From Verrucomicrobiia bacterium (GTDB lineage Bacteria; Verrucomicrobiota; Verrucomicrobiia; Limisphaerales; JADLHS01): a DNA stretch of 64,000 nucleotides. The position numbers and the translations under genes are program-made. Below, piece after piece: positions 18,766 through 27,700 of the stretch; the stretch's first letter is position 1; each line of letters starts with the position of its first letter. A model generated the notes under the pieces. That model searched no databases. It was not told the origin of the DNA and was given only the letters and a program-made list of their open reading frames with translations. The stretch lies in contig WYBW01000187.1 of NCBI GenBank assembly GCA_011525685.1, positions 1 through 64,000 on the forward strand, read 5' to 3'.

Positions 18766-21700
18766 ATGCCGAAAACGGGTTTGCTGATTGCCGCCGCAGC
18801 GTTGTCGCTTTGGGGCATGGCGGGCGCGCAAGGGGCGGATGCGACTCCGCAGGCCGCGCCCGCGCCCGCTTTTGTCATTCGATCCTGGCCGGATGACCTG
18901 CCGCAGAGTTCGGTCATTGCCATGACCCAGACGCGCGATGGTTACCTGTGGTTGGGCACGCTCAAAGGCCTGGTGCGTTTCGACGGGGTCAGTTTCAAGG
19001 TGTTCGACGAAAACAACACGCCGGGTTTGAGCAGCAGCCGGATCGTTTATCTCTTTGAGGACAGCCGGCGCAAGCTTTGGGTGGGAACGGAAGCCGCGGG
19101 GATCCTGTTGATTGAGAGCGGTCGGGTGGTCAACACGGGCATCGGGGCCGGGACACCGGCGGGGCGGTTGACCGCCGCGTGCGAGGATGCCACCGGTGCG
19201 GTCTGGCTTTACACGGCAGACGGAACGCTGGGCCGGTATGCCGACGGGCAACTGAAAACCGGACCGTTTGGCGCGCAATATCTCAGCGTCTATCGCGGCT
19301 TGACCGCGGAGAAATCCGGCCCGGTATGGATCGGCGTGGACTGGGGGGTGTATGGCATGAGTTCGATCACCAACGCCGACCCGAGTGATCCGCCGGTGGA
19401 CCAGATCATTCCCCCGCCGGTGTTGGGCAGCACGCTGGATTATGTGCTGGCCAGCCGCGAGGGTGGATACTGGCGATTGGCCAACAATCGCGTGGAGAAG
19501 TGGAGGTTGAATCAAAGGGAGCAGGACCTGGGCGTCTATCCTTGGAAGGATCTCGCCAATGTGCGGGTCACCACCGCCTGTGAAGATCAGGCGGGAAACC
19601 TGATTGTCGGAACATTGAACGGCGGGGTGTTTTGGTTCACGGCCGAAGGCAAGTTCACGCAGATCTCCACCAACCAAGGGTTGTCGCATAACGGCGTGTT
19701 GTCGTTGTGCATGGATCGTGAGGGCAGTCTGTGGGTCGGGACAGACGGCGGCGGATTGAATCGGGTGCGACCCAATCCCTTCCGAGTGGCCGAAGCCAGC
19801 CAAGGACAGGTGGTGCAGTCGGCGGTCAGGGATCGCGTGGGGGGATTGTGGATGGCCATCCCGTGGAGCGGGGCGACTTATTGGAGCGGAAACCGTGTGC
19901 GAGAGCACGCGCTCACAAATACGTGGACGGTGTTCGTGGACAAGGATGAACAGGTTTGGGCCGGGACGCGGCGCGGCGGTGCCTGGCTCGGTGGGTTGTT
20001 TCATTTGCAAGGGGAGCGTTTCGAATTGGTGCGCGGTTTTGCGGCGTTTGATCGCGACGTTTTCGCCATTCACCAAGATCGTCGCGGACGGATGTGGGTG
20101 GGCACCCAGGGCGGCCTGGTGGTGCGTGAGGGGGACGGTTGGAAATTGTTCACCACGCGCGACGGTCTGTTGTCCGACCGCGTGCAGGCGATTGCCGACG
20201 ACGCCGAGGGCAATCTTTGGATTGGCACCGCCGGTGGCTTGAATCTGCTGCAAAACGGCCGGTTCGCCAGTTATCGCAGGGGCGAAAACGGTTTGCCGAA
20301 CGACAACGTCTCCGCGGTTCATGTTGATCGGGACAACGTGGTGTGGGTGGGCACCGGCGGCGGCCTTGCCCGGTTCAAGTCCGGCCAATGGACACGCTAC
20401 ACGAAGGACCAGGGCCTGGTCAGCGACAGCATCGCCTATGTCATTGAAGATGAGCGGGGCGACTTGTGGCTCGGCTCCAACGCCGGAGTCATGCGCGTAT
20501 CGAAGCAATCGCTGAATGATTTCGCACAGGGATCAAACGGCTCGGTCGCCTGCCGGACTTATACGCGGGCAGACGGACTGCCGACCCAGGAATGTACGCA
20601 AGGTTCACAGCCGGCAGCCTGTGCCACCGATGATGGACGCCTTTGGTTCCCGACCATCAAGGGACTGGTGTCAGTGAAACCGGCCGCGCTCCAGCGAAAC
20701 CTGTTGCCTCCGCCGGTGCTGATCGAGTCCGTTCAGATCGAAGGCCAGGAGCAAAACACCCAGAGTCTGCTTTCCGGGTGGCTGGAGGCCATCAGGATTC
20801 CACCCGGCAGGGAACAGTTGGAAATTCACTACACGAGCCTGAATCTGGCGGCGGCGGATCGAGCGCGCTTCAAATACCAGATGGAAGGTCACGACCGGAC
20901 CTGGATACCGGCGGGCGATTCACGCGTGGCGCGCTACAGCAAACTGCCGCCGGGCGATTACCGTTTTCGCGTCATCGCGTGCAACGAGGACGGCGTCTGG
21001 AACGAGCAGGGCGCTTCGCTGGCGGTGACGGTAGAGCCGGCCTTCTGGCAGACTTGGTGGTTCCGCGCCGCGGTCGCCGTCGGGTTGTTGGGATTGATCG
21101 TGGGCGCGGTCTATTACGTCTCCACGCAGAAACTCCAACAACAACTGGCGGTGTTGAGGCAGAAAGAGGCGTTGGAGAAGGAACGGTCGCGAATCGCGCG
21201 CGACTTGCACGATCAACTCGGAGCCAATCTCACCCAGGTGGCTCTGCTGGGAGAGATGGCGGAAGCGGACAAACAACTCCCGGAGGAAGTGGAAGCCCAC
21301 GCCCGTCAGATTTGTCAGACCGCCCGCGAAACCACGCGTTCGCTGGACGAGATTGTCTGGGCGGCCAATCCGGCCAACGACACGCTCGACAGCCTGATCA
21401 CCTACGCTTGCAAGTATGCCCAGGATTACCTGGCCCTCGCGGGTCTGCGTCACCGCCTGGAAGTGCCACCGCACCTGCCGGACGCGGACCTCCCGCCGGA
21501 AGTACGCCACAACGTGTTCCTGGCGTTCAAGGAGGCCGTCAACAACGTTGTCAAACACGCCAAGGCTTCCGAAGCCCGCATCCGCCTGTTGCTGAACGAA
21601 AGCACCTTCACGTTGGAGGTCGAGGACGATGGCCGGGGACTGGCGGGCCTGGACGAAAAGGCCGCGGCCACGAGAAACGGCTTGCGCAACATGCGCAAAC

Positions 21701-21798
21701 GCATGGAGGATATTCACGGCGGGTTTTCGATCAGCGCGCGGGCCGGAGGCGGGACGGTCGTGCGGTTGACCGGGCCGCTGCGCCGAACGGGGCCGTGA
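18766..21798 (+). CDS. Two-component sensor kinase with beta-propeller, Y_Y_Y and HisKA_3 domains
   Basis: A 1010-residue one-pass sensor kinase. A signal peptide (MPKTGLLIAAAALSLWG) leads into a periplasmic two-component-regulator propeller (residues ~40-660) with many repeats of the form GxLWxGTxxGL, e.g. DGYLWLGTLKGLVRFDG and REGSLWVGTDGGGLNRV. A Y_Y_Y domain follows (~690-760; GDYRFRVIACNEDG), then one transmembrane helix (AAVAVGLLGLIVGAVYYV) and a NarL-type kinase: RSRIARDLHDQLGANLTQ with His815, and an ATPase domain with FKEAVNNVVKHAKAS and VEDDGRGL. The architecture matches sensors of extracellular polymers or sugars, but the ligand is unknown. The LuxR-type regulator 123 bases downstream is the likely partner. 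I chose ATG 18766 for the signal peptide. Confidence 0.9.
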   Translation: MPKTGLLIAAAALSLWGMAGAQGADATPQAAPAPAFVIRSWPDDLPQSSVIAMTQTRDGYLWLGTLKGLVRFDGVSFKVFDENNTPGLSSSRIVYLFEDSRRKLWVGTEAAGILLIESGRVVNTGIGAGTPAGRLTAACEDATGAVWLYTADGTLGRYADGQLKTGPFGAQYLSVYRGLTAEKSGPVWIGVDWGVYGMSSITNADPSDPPVDQIIPPPVLGSTLDYVLASREGGYWRLANNRVEKWRLNQREQDLGVYPWKDLANVRVTTACEDQAGNLIVGTLNGGVFWFTAEGKFTQISTNQGLSHNGVLSLCMDREGSLWVGTDGGGLNRVRPNPFRVAEASQGQVVQSAVRDRVGGLWMAIPWSGATYWSGNRVREHALTNTWTVFVDKDEQVWAGTRRGGAWLGGLFHLQGERFELVRGFAAFDRDVFAIHQDRRGRMWVGTQGGLVVREGDGWKLFTTRDGLLSDRVQAIADDAEGNLWIGTAGGLNLLQNGRFASYRRGENGLPNDNVSAVHVDRDNVVWVGTGGGLARFKSGQWTRYTKDQGLVSDSIAYVIEDERGDLWLGSNAGVMRVSKQSLNDFAQGSNGSVACRTYTRADGLPTQECTQGSQPAACATDDGRLWFPTIKGLVSVKPAALQRNLLPPPVLIESVQIEGQEQNTQSLLSGWLEAIRIPPGREQLEIHYTSLNLAAADRARFKYQMEGHDRTWIPAGDSRVARYSKLPPGDYRFRVIACNEDGVWNEQGASLAVTVEPAFWQTWWFRAAVAVGLLGLIVGAVYYVSTQKLQQQLAVLRQKEALEKERSRIARDLHDQLGANLTQVALLGEMAEADKQLPEEVEAHARQICQTARETTRSLDEIVWAANPANDTLDSLITYACKYAQDYLALAGLRHRLEVPPHLPDADLPPEVRHNVFLAFKEAVNNVVKHAKASEARIRLLLNESTFTLEVEDDGRGLAGLDEKAAATRNGLRNMRKRMEDIHGGFSISARAGGGTVVRLTGPLRRTGP

Positions 21799-21921
21799 TC
21801 GGGAATTCCTGAAATGGGCAAGGCACTTGCGATGAAACAGATTCAACAACCGAAAAGAACGGCAGGCGAGTTCCCGCGGACTGCTTGCGCTGTTTGCGAT
21901 GGCGCTATGCGCCTTTAACTC

Positions 21922-22548
21922 ATGCCCATCACCGTTTGCATCGTCGAGGATAACGAACAACTGCGCGGCACGCTGGCCCGGGTGATTGGTCGGGCCGAGG
22001 GCTTTCAATGCCTGAGTCATTACGGCAGCGCCGAGGACGCGCTCAAGGCCCTGCCGGAAGTGCGTCCGGAGGTCGTGCTCATGGACATCAACCTGCCCGG
22101 CATGAATGGGGTGGAGTGCGTCCGGCAATTGAAACAACTCCTCCCCCAAACCCAGGTGATGATGCTGACGGTTTACGAAGACACGGAGAACATCTTCAAC
22201 GCTCTGGCGGCTGGCGCGAGCGGTTACATGCTCAAACGCACGCCGCGCGACGAGTTGCTGAATGCAATCCGCGAGGTGCATCGGGGCGGTTCGCCCATGA
22301 CCACCCACATCGCCCGCAAAGTCGTCCAGTCATTCCAGAAGGCGCCGCCCGCCCCGGATGCCACCGAGAATCTTTCTCCCCGCGAAGCCGAGGTGCTCGA
22401 CCTGTTGAGCCAGGGACTCATTTACAAGGAAATTTCCGACAAACTCGGCATCAGCTACGAAACCGTTCATACCTACATCCGGCGAATTTACGAAAAGCTG
22501 CAGGTCCGGACGCGCACGGAGGCCGTGGCCAAGTTCCTTCGGCGTTAG
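21922..22548 (+). CDS. LuxR/NarL-family response regulator
   Basis: A 208-residue DNA-binding response regulator. The receiver domain (residues 1-120) has the acidic pocket in VEDNEQLRG and the phospho-acceptor in VVLMDINLPGMNG (Asp55), with MLTVYEDTE and the Lys of MLKRTPRDEL. The C-terminal LuxR helix-turn-helix (~145-205) reads LSPREAEVLDLLSQGLIYKE then ISYETVHTYIRRIYEKL. It lies 123 bases behind the propeller sensor kinase on the same strand, so the two very probably form a two-component pair. A strong terminator lies ~215 bases downstream. Confidence 0.94.
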   Translation: MPITVCIVEDNEQLRGTLARVIGRAEGFQCLSHYGSAEDALKALPEVRPEVVLMDINLPGMNGVECVRQLKQLLPQTQVMMLTVYEDTENIFNALAAGASGYMLKRTPRDELLNAIREVHRGGSPMTTHIARKVVQSFQKAPPAPDATENLSPREAEVLDLLSQGLIYKEISDKLGISYETVHTYIRRIYEKLQVRTRTEAVAKFLRR

Positions 22549-22762
22549 TCGCCAGCGATAACGACGGCCGACTGTTTTCTGTTCAAGATCAACAGGTTGC
22601 ACGATTTCGGCCACCACTTTCTCCTGTCCCCAGAACTGGTGACTGTTCGCAAATCCAGAAGCGTTTAAGCTGTCCCTGTCTTTGCGATGCAGAAATGCAG
22701 TGAACCGTGTGTGTAGTAAGGCGTAAAACTGCGGCGCCGCATCGAGTTTCTCATAGCAGCCG

Positions 22763-22787
22763 AGCCGGACGAAAGTCCGGCTTTTCT
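22763..22787 (+). terminator. Rho-independent terminator
   Basis: An 8-bp perfect stem, AGCCGGAC/GTCCGGCT, with a GAAA tetraloop, followed by TTTCTGTTT on the + strand. It probably ends transcription of the sensor kinase-regulator unit. It lies in the 440-base gap 22549-22988, which otherwise holds no visible gene. Confidence 0.7.
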
Positions 22788-22914
22788 GTTTGGACTGGTG
22801 CTTTCCGGCTGCGTCTCCCCTCTGGCTTGGGGACAATCCTGTGAACAACCTGGCGAATAACTTCCGCTTGCCGGGCCAAGCAAGTGCTATATTCTGGCGC
22901 AAGATCGGCTTGGG

Positions 22915-22950
22915 CTTGGGTTCACAAGGTTGCGAGTAACTTGGGTTCAC
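22915..22950 (+). promoter_or_regulatory. Pair of 11-bp direct repeats upstream of a small gene
   Basis: CTTGGGTTCAC occurs exactly at 22915-22925 and 22940-22950, 25 bases apart start to start (about 2.4 helical turns). The second copy ends 38 bases before the ATG at 22989. This arrangement suits a dimeric DNA-binding protein, though there is no independent support. Confidence 0.4.
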
Positions 22951-22988
22951 CACCCGCCGGTCAGGAAAACCAGACTCCAGTCTGAACC

Positions 22989-23222
22989 ATGAAAATATTG
23001 CTGCAACACATCCGCACGCAGCTTTATCTGCGCAGCCTTGGCAATTGGACGGCCAACCCGCTCGAAGCGCATGACTTTCAGCACTCCCAACGCGCCATAG
23101 ATTTCGCCCGGGAACACGCCTTGAACGGCGTCCAGATCGCGGTCAAGTTCATTGACAGCCAGTTCGACGAAGTGTTCCCCCTGCCCGAGCCAGCCTCCAC
23201 CGGCGCCCGCCTTCGCGCCTGA
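22989..23222 (+). CDS. Small conserved-type protein of unknown function
   Basis: A 77-residue soluble protein starting MKILLQHIRTQLYLRSLG, with WTANPLEAHDF and SQRAIDFAREH. The pattern (KILLQH at the start, then W, then a YDF/HDF element and a helix) is one I associate with small hypothetical proteins of Verrucomicrobia and Planctomycetes, but no function is known to me. It is preceded by a direct-repeat pair (22915-22950) and is convergent with the oxidoreductase gene. Real gene likely; role unknown. Confidence 0.7.
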   Translation: MKILLQHIRTQLYLRSLGNWTANPLEAHDFQHSQRAIDFAREHALNGVQIAVKFIDSQFDEVFPLPEPASTGARLRA

Positions 23223-23266
23223 GCCTCACGGCGAATTCTCTTTCAACCGCTCGTGCAGGGGTTCAA

Positions 23267-24640
23267 TCAGGCAATGAAAGAGTAGTCGTATGGCTTGCGC
23301 ATTTCGCGAGCGATCCACTTGTTCGCTTCCCGCGCGTGCTCGCCGGTGAATTCCTCCTTCTGCGGATCCCAGCCGAGCTTGAGGCCGCCCATGCGAATGG
23401 AAATAACTCCCAGGTGCGCCGTGGTAATCGAGCGATGCCCGATCTCGGCCTCGGCGATGGGCGCTTTGCGCGTCCGCACGCAGTCGAAAAAATTGCCCAT
23501 GTGATCGTCGCTGCGATACAGCCGGAGCGCACTGTCCGGCAACGGGTCCTGCAACAATTCCGGTCGGCTGGCTTCGATGTGGCCGCGCGCCACGAAAATC
23601 CACCCCTCGGTTCCAATGAACTTCACCCCGTTGGGCGCACGTTTGCCGTCGGTGACGGTCATGACCACGCCATTTGTGTACTTGAATTTGATCTCGTACT
23701 CGGCGGCGGCGTCGTAGCCGCCCGCGATCATGTCCACCAGCGATTTTCCCTGGACCTCGACGGGGCCGCTGAGTTCCGTGCCGTTGCCCCATTGGGCGAT
23801 GTCGTTGTGGTGCGCGCCCCAGTCAGTCATCTGGCCGCCCGAAAAACAATACCACCAGCGGAACACGCCGTGGGCGCACCGGCCCTGGTAACTGACGCTC
23901 TCCTTGTCGCCTGTTTTCGTGACGCGGCGGATGCCCACGTAATCCATCTTGGGCGCTTGGCCGAGGTAATGGTCCCAATTCAGTTCCGCCGGGACGGGAA
24001 TCGGTTCAAACGGCCCCTCGCGCGGGCCGGTGGGCAGACCGACGATCATTTCCTGCAACTGGCCCAACCGGCCATTGCGCACCAGTTCGCACGCCAGTCG
24101 GAAATTCCGATCGCTGCGCTGCTGGCTGCCCACCTGAAACACCGCCTGGTTCTTGCGCACGGCTTTCACCAGTTGCTTGCCCTCGTCAATCGTCAGCGTC
24201 AGCGGTTTCTCGCTATAGACATCCCTGCCGGTGTTGACGGCAAGGATGTTGATCAGCGTGTGCCAGTGATCGGGCGTGCCGTTGACGATCACGTGAACAT
24301 CCTGGCGTTCCATGAGCTTGCGGAAATCCGAGTAGATCGCCGGTTGCCGGCCGTCGCGCGCGAACTGTTTGGCAGCCTCCTCCGCGTGGCGCTTGTCCAC
24401 GTCGCACACCGCCACCAGGTCGCCAAACCGACGGGCGTTGTCCGCGTCACCCCGTCCCATTCCGCCGCAGCCCACCAGCGCGATGCCCGGGCGATCATTC
24501 GGGCCGGGCCGTTTGGGCGCGCTGGCCGCCAACGCTTGTTCGCGTTCGAGAAACCACCCCGGCAAACCCGTGGCGGCCGCGATGGCCGCCGAAGTTTTGA
24601 GGAATTGCCGCCGAGAGAAACCAGATGCCTTTGAATCCAT
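23267..24640 (-). CDS. Tat-exported Gfo/Idh/MocA oxidoreductase
   Basis: NAD(P)-dependent oxidoreductase family protein of 457 residues, acting on sugars or related polyols; the substrate is unknown. The N-terminus carries a twin-arginine signal (FSRRQFLKTSAAIAAATGLP), so it should be exported folded with its cofactor. The Rossmann motif is IALVGCGGMGRGDADNARR. It is followed by VCDVDKRHAEEA, VIVNGTPDHWHTLI and the family signature YSEKPLTLTIDEGK, whose Lys is catalytic. GAHHNDIAQW supplies the active-site His. A second Tat oxidoreductase of this kind is at 36518-37846. The tricorn protease gene lies 65 bases upstream on the same strand. Confidence 0.92.
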   Translation of the reverse strand: MDSKASGFSRRQFLKTSAAIAAATGLPGWFLEREQALAASAPKRPGPNDRPGIALVGCGGMGRGDADNARRFGDLVAVCDVDKRHAEEAAKQFARDGRQPAIYSDFRKLMERQDVHVIVNGTPDHWHTLINILAVNTGRDVYSEKPLTLTIDEGKQLVKAVRKNQAVFQVGSQQRSDRNFRLACELVRNGRLGQLQEMIVGLPTGPREGPFEPIPVPAELNWDHYLGQAPKMDYVGIRRVTKTGDKESVSYQGRCAHGVFRWWYCFSGGQMTDWGAHHNDIAQWGNGTELSGPVEVQGKSLVDMIAGGYDAAAEYEIKFKYTNGVVMTVTDGKRAPNGVKFIGTEGWIFVARGHIEASRPELLQDPLPDSALRLYRSDDHMGNFFDCVRTRKAPIAEAEIGHRSITTAHLGVISIRMGGLKLGWDPQKEEFTGEHAREANKWIAREMRKPYDYSFIA

Positions 24641-24705
24641 GACGCGATTTCAACGCCACGGGCCGTCACGGTCAAGGTGATAGTGGAACGGGCTTCCTGC
24701 CGGGA

Positions 24706-27700
24706 TTATCCCGCCCGATTCGGATACTTCGGCTTCTGGGGTGATGGTACCGGCTTCTGGCGGACTGCCTTCTGCACCTCGAGGACCGCGCGCTCCAACT
24801 GTGGGTCGCCGCCCCGGGCCATCTCGCCGGGATCATCCACGACCTCGATGTCCGGGTCCACGCCGTAACTCTCGATGATCCATTCCCCCTCATTGTTGTA
24901 GATGCCAAAGGTCGGCACCGTGACGCTGCCGCCGTCAATCAGGGGCGGCGCACCGGTCATGCCAATCAAGCCACCCCAGGTCCGCTGGCCAATCAGCGGT
25001 CCGAGGCCCGATTGCTTGAAGTAGTAGGGGAAGCAGTCTCCGCCCGAGCCGCTCCAGCCGTTGACGAGCATCGCCTTGGGCCCGTAGTGCGCCACGGGCG
25101 GCCACGACCAGTCCTTGCCGTCACGGACGCCCCAGAAGTTTCTCAAGGGCCGGTTCAACAACTCGACGAACCGGTCGGGAATCTGCCCGCCGCTGTTGAA
25201 ACGCTCGTCAATGATAAGCCCCTCCTTCGTGATTTGCCCCCGCCATTGCCGGACCAGTTCGTTCTGCCCGTTTTGGCCGGTGTCGGGCACATAGACGTAT
25301 CCGATCTGGCCGTCGCTCAGTTGTTCCACGCGGCGGCGGTTTTCGTCCATCCACGCCAGGTTGCGCAGGCGCGCCTCGCTGCTCAGGGTTTGCACCAGCA
25401 CTTCTTTGGCGCCTTGGAGCGTGGGCTCGCGGTTCACTGTGAGAAAAACTGGTTTGTCCGCCATGCCCTGGAACGCCGCCCAAGGATCCTTGCTCGTGTC
25501 GAGGGGCTCGCCATTTACCGCGAGCAAGTAATCGCCCTCCTGCACGTTGGTCACGCCCGGCTGCAACAGCGGCGAACGCACCTCGCTGTCCCACGGCGCG
25601 CCGTTGATGATCTTGGCGATGCGATACGCGCCGTTGGTCAGGACGAAGTCGCAGCCCAGATAACCCACGCCCCGCTGCGTCGAGCGTTCGGTGTCGCCTC
25701 CGCTGCGGTAGGTGTGCGACGAGTTCAGCTCGCCGATCAATTCGCCGATGATGTAGTTCACGTCCCAGCGGGTGACGGCATCCTCCAGCAACGCGCCATA
25801 GCGTTCGCGCATCGCCGGCCAATCCACGCCATGCAAGCCGGGATCGTAGAAGAAATCCCGCTCCAGCCGCCAGGCGTCGTTGAAGATCTGCCGCCACTCG
25901 GCCACCGGATTGAGGTTCGATTCGAAGCCAGCGGTGGCGATGCGCTTGTCCATCTTCTGATTCTCCTTCGGCTCGATGATCGCGTAGGCCGAGCCTTGGC
26001 GCACCAGCAGCTTCTGGCGATTGGCGGAAAGCTCGTAGCCGGCCACGTCATCCAGAATGGTTTTCTCTTCGCGCTTTTCGAGGTCGTAAAACATGAGCGT
26101 GCTGCGTTCCCCGTCCGAACCGATGCGCGGCAGCCGCCGGTAGAGCAACTTGCCCGACACTGCCCCCAGGTCCGCGTAACGCCGGCCGTTGGGCGGCAGA
26201 ATCACCACGCGCTCCTCGAAGCCGTCCAAATCAATCTCCACCGGCTTGGTTTTCTTGTCGTCCTTCTTGGCGTCCTTGGTTTCGGCAGGCTTGGTCTCCG
26301 GCTTTTCAGCTTCCTTGGCTTCAGCCGGCGTTTCCTCGGCAATGTCGCTTGCTGCGGCCGCATTCCCCTCACCCTGGCCCTCTCCCTCCGGGAGAGGGAG
26401 GCCGCTACCCCGGCGGGACGCAGGTTGTGAGTCAGTCGTGGGGGAGCCAACATTCGAGGGATGAACCGCACTCGACTGCTGTTCCCTCTCCCCAAGGGAG
26501 AGGGTCAGGGTGACGGGAAACGCCACGTGTACACGCTGCCCATCTTCCTTTTTCTCATCTTCCTTCTTTTCGTCCTCCTTCTTTTCCTCGTCCTTCTTCT
26601 CGTCCGGCTTCTTCTCCTCCTCCTTTTTCTCTGCCTTCTTGGTGGCCGGTTCCTCGTCGTTGCGCGGGGCGAGTGGCGAGGGAAGGTCCTTGCGCAAAGG
26701 CACCGCCGCGAGATTCCACGTGTTGGCGTAAATCCAGGAGTTGTCCAGTTCGCTGTAATTCGGCCCAAACGTCCGCCCGGTGCGGAAGTAAAGATACTTG
26801 CCGTCGGGGTCGAACACCGGCTCTTCGTCGTTGTAAAAGCCGGAGGTCACTTCATGGCGTTTATTCTCCTTCAAATCGTAGATTACGATCGCGCTGTTGC
26901 GGTTGTCCTTGTCGCCCGCGTAGGCGATCCAGCGATTGTCCGACGACCAGCTCACAGTGAAGCGGCTCAGGTTGCCGTGATACATCCACAACTGCTGGTC
27001 AATGCACCGGTTGGTTTGAGTGTCGAAATCATAAATCCAGATGCGCATGGTCTGGTCAATCCAGAGAATCTTCTTCGAGTCCGGTGACCACTGCGGCTGG
27101 TAACGAAAACCCGGCCCGAGCTGCGTGAGCGTGCGCTCGTTGTCCTGGCCGTCCATCGTGCGCTCGGCGTCGCGCACGGTCAGTTCGTACTCGCCGGTCC
27201 GGTCGCTGAAGTAGGCGATGAGTTTGCCGTCGGGCGACCAGGTGGGATAACGCTCGGCCACGCCTGAGGAGCGGGTGACGTTGCGCACCACCCCGTGCTC
27301 GGCCGGGGCGGAGAAGATGTCGCCCCGCGCCTCGAACAACGCCCGCTTTCCGGTCGGCGAAATTGTCGCGCGCTGGATCGAGCCGGACACGTTCTCGATG
27401 CGCGGTTTGAGCGTGGCGCGGTCGGTCGTGACCGTGATTTGGACTTCCCGCGATTTTTCGGTCTTGAGATCCAACAGGTGCAGCCGGCCCGCGTTCTCAA
27501 AAACGATTTCCGCCGGGCCGATGCTCGGGAAATGCACGTCATGTTCCGTGAACGAGGTCACCTGCCGGAAGCGCTCCCGGTTCGAGTCGTAGGCCCAGAG
27601 ATTGAAGCGTTTGTTCGCGTCGCGGTCGGATAAAAAGTAGAGCGTGTCGCCGTGCCACATCGGCATGGACTCGGCGGCCTCGGATTGCGTCAGGTTGCGC

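Noticed and set aside
22868-22893. Promoter with TTGCCG and TATATT before the 77-residue gene
   Set aside because: The spacer is only 14 bases, too short for a standard sigma-70 promoter, and no better -35 is visible.
26461-27087. Hydrophobic + strand frame rich in Phe/Leu/Ser over the tricorn linker
   Set aside because: It is the antisense reading of the Lys/Glu repeat codons (GAA/AAG read as TTC/CTT), which gives an artificial hydrophobic run.
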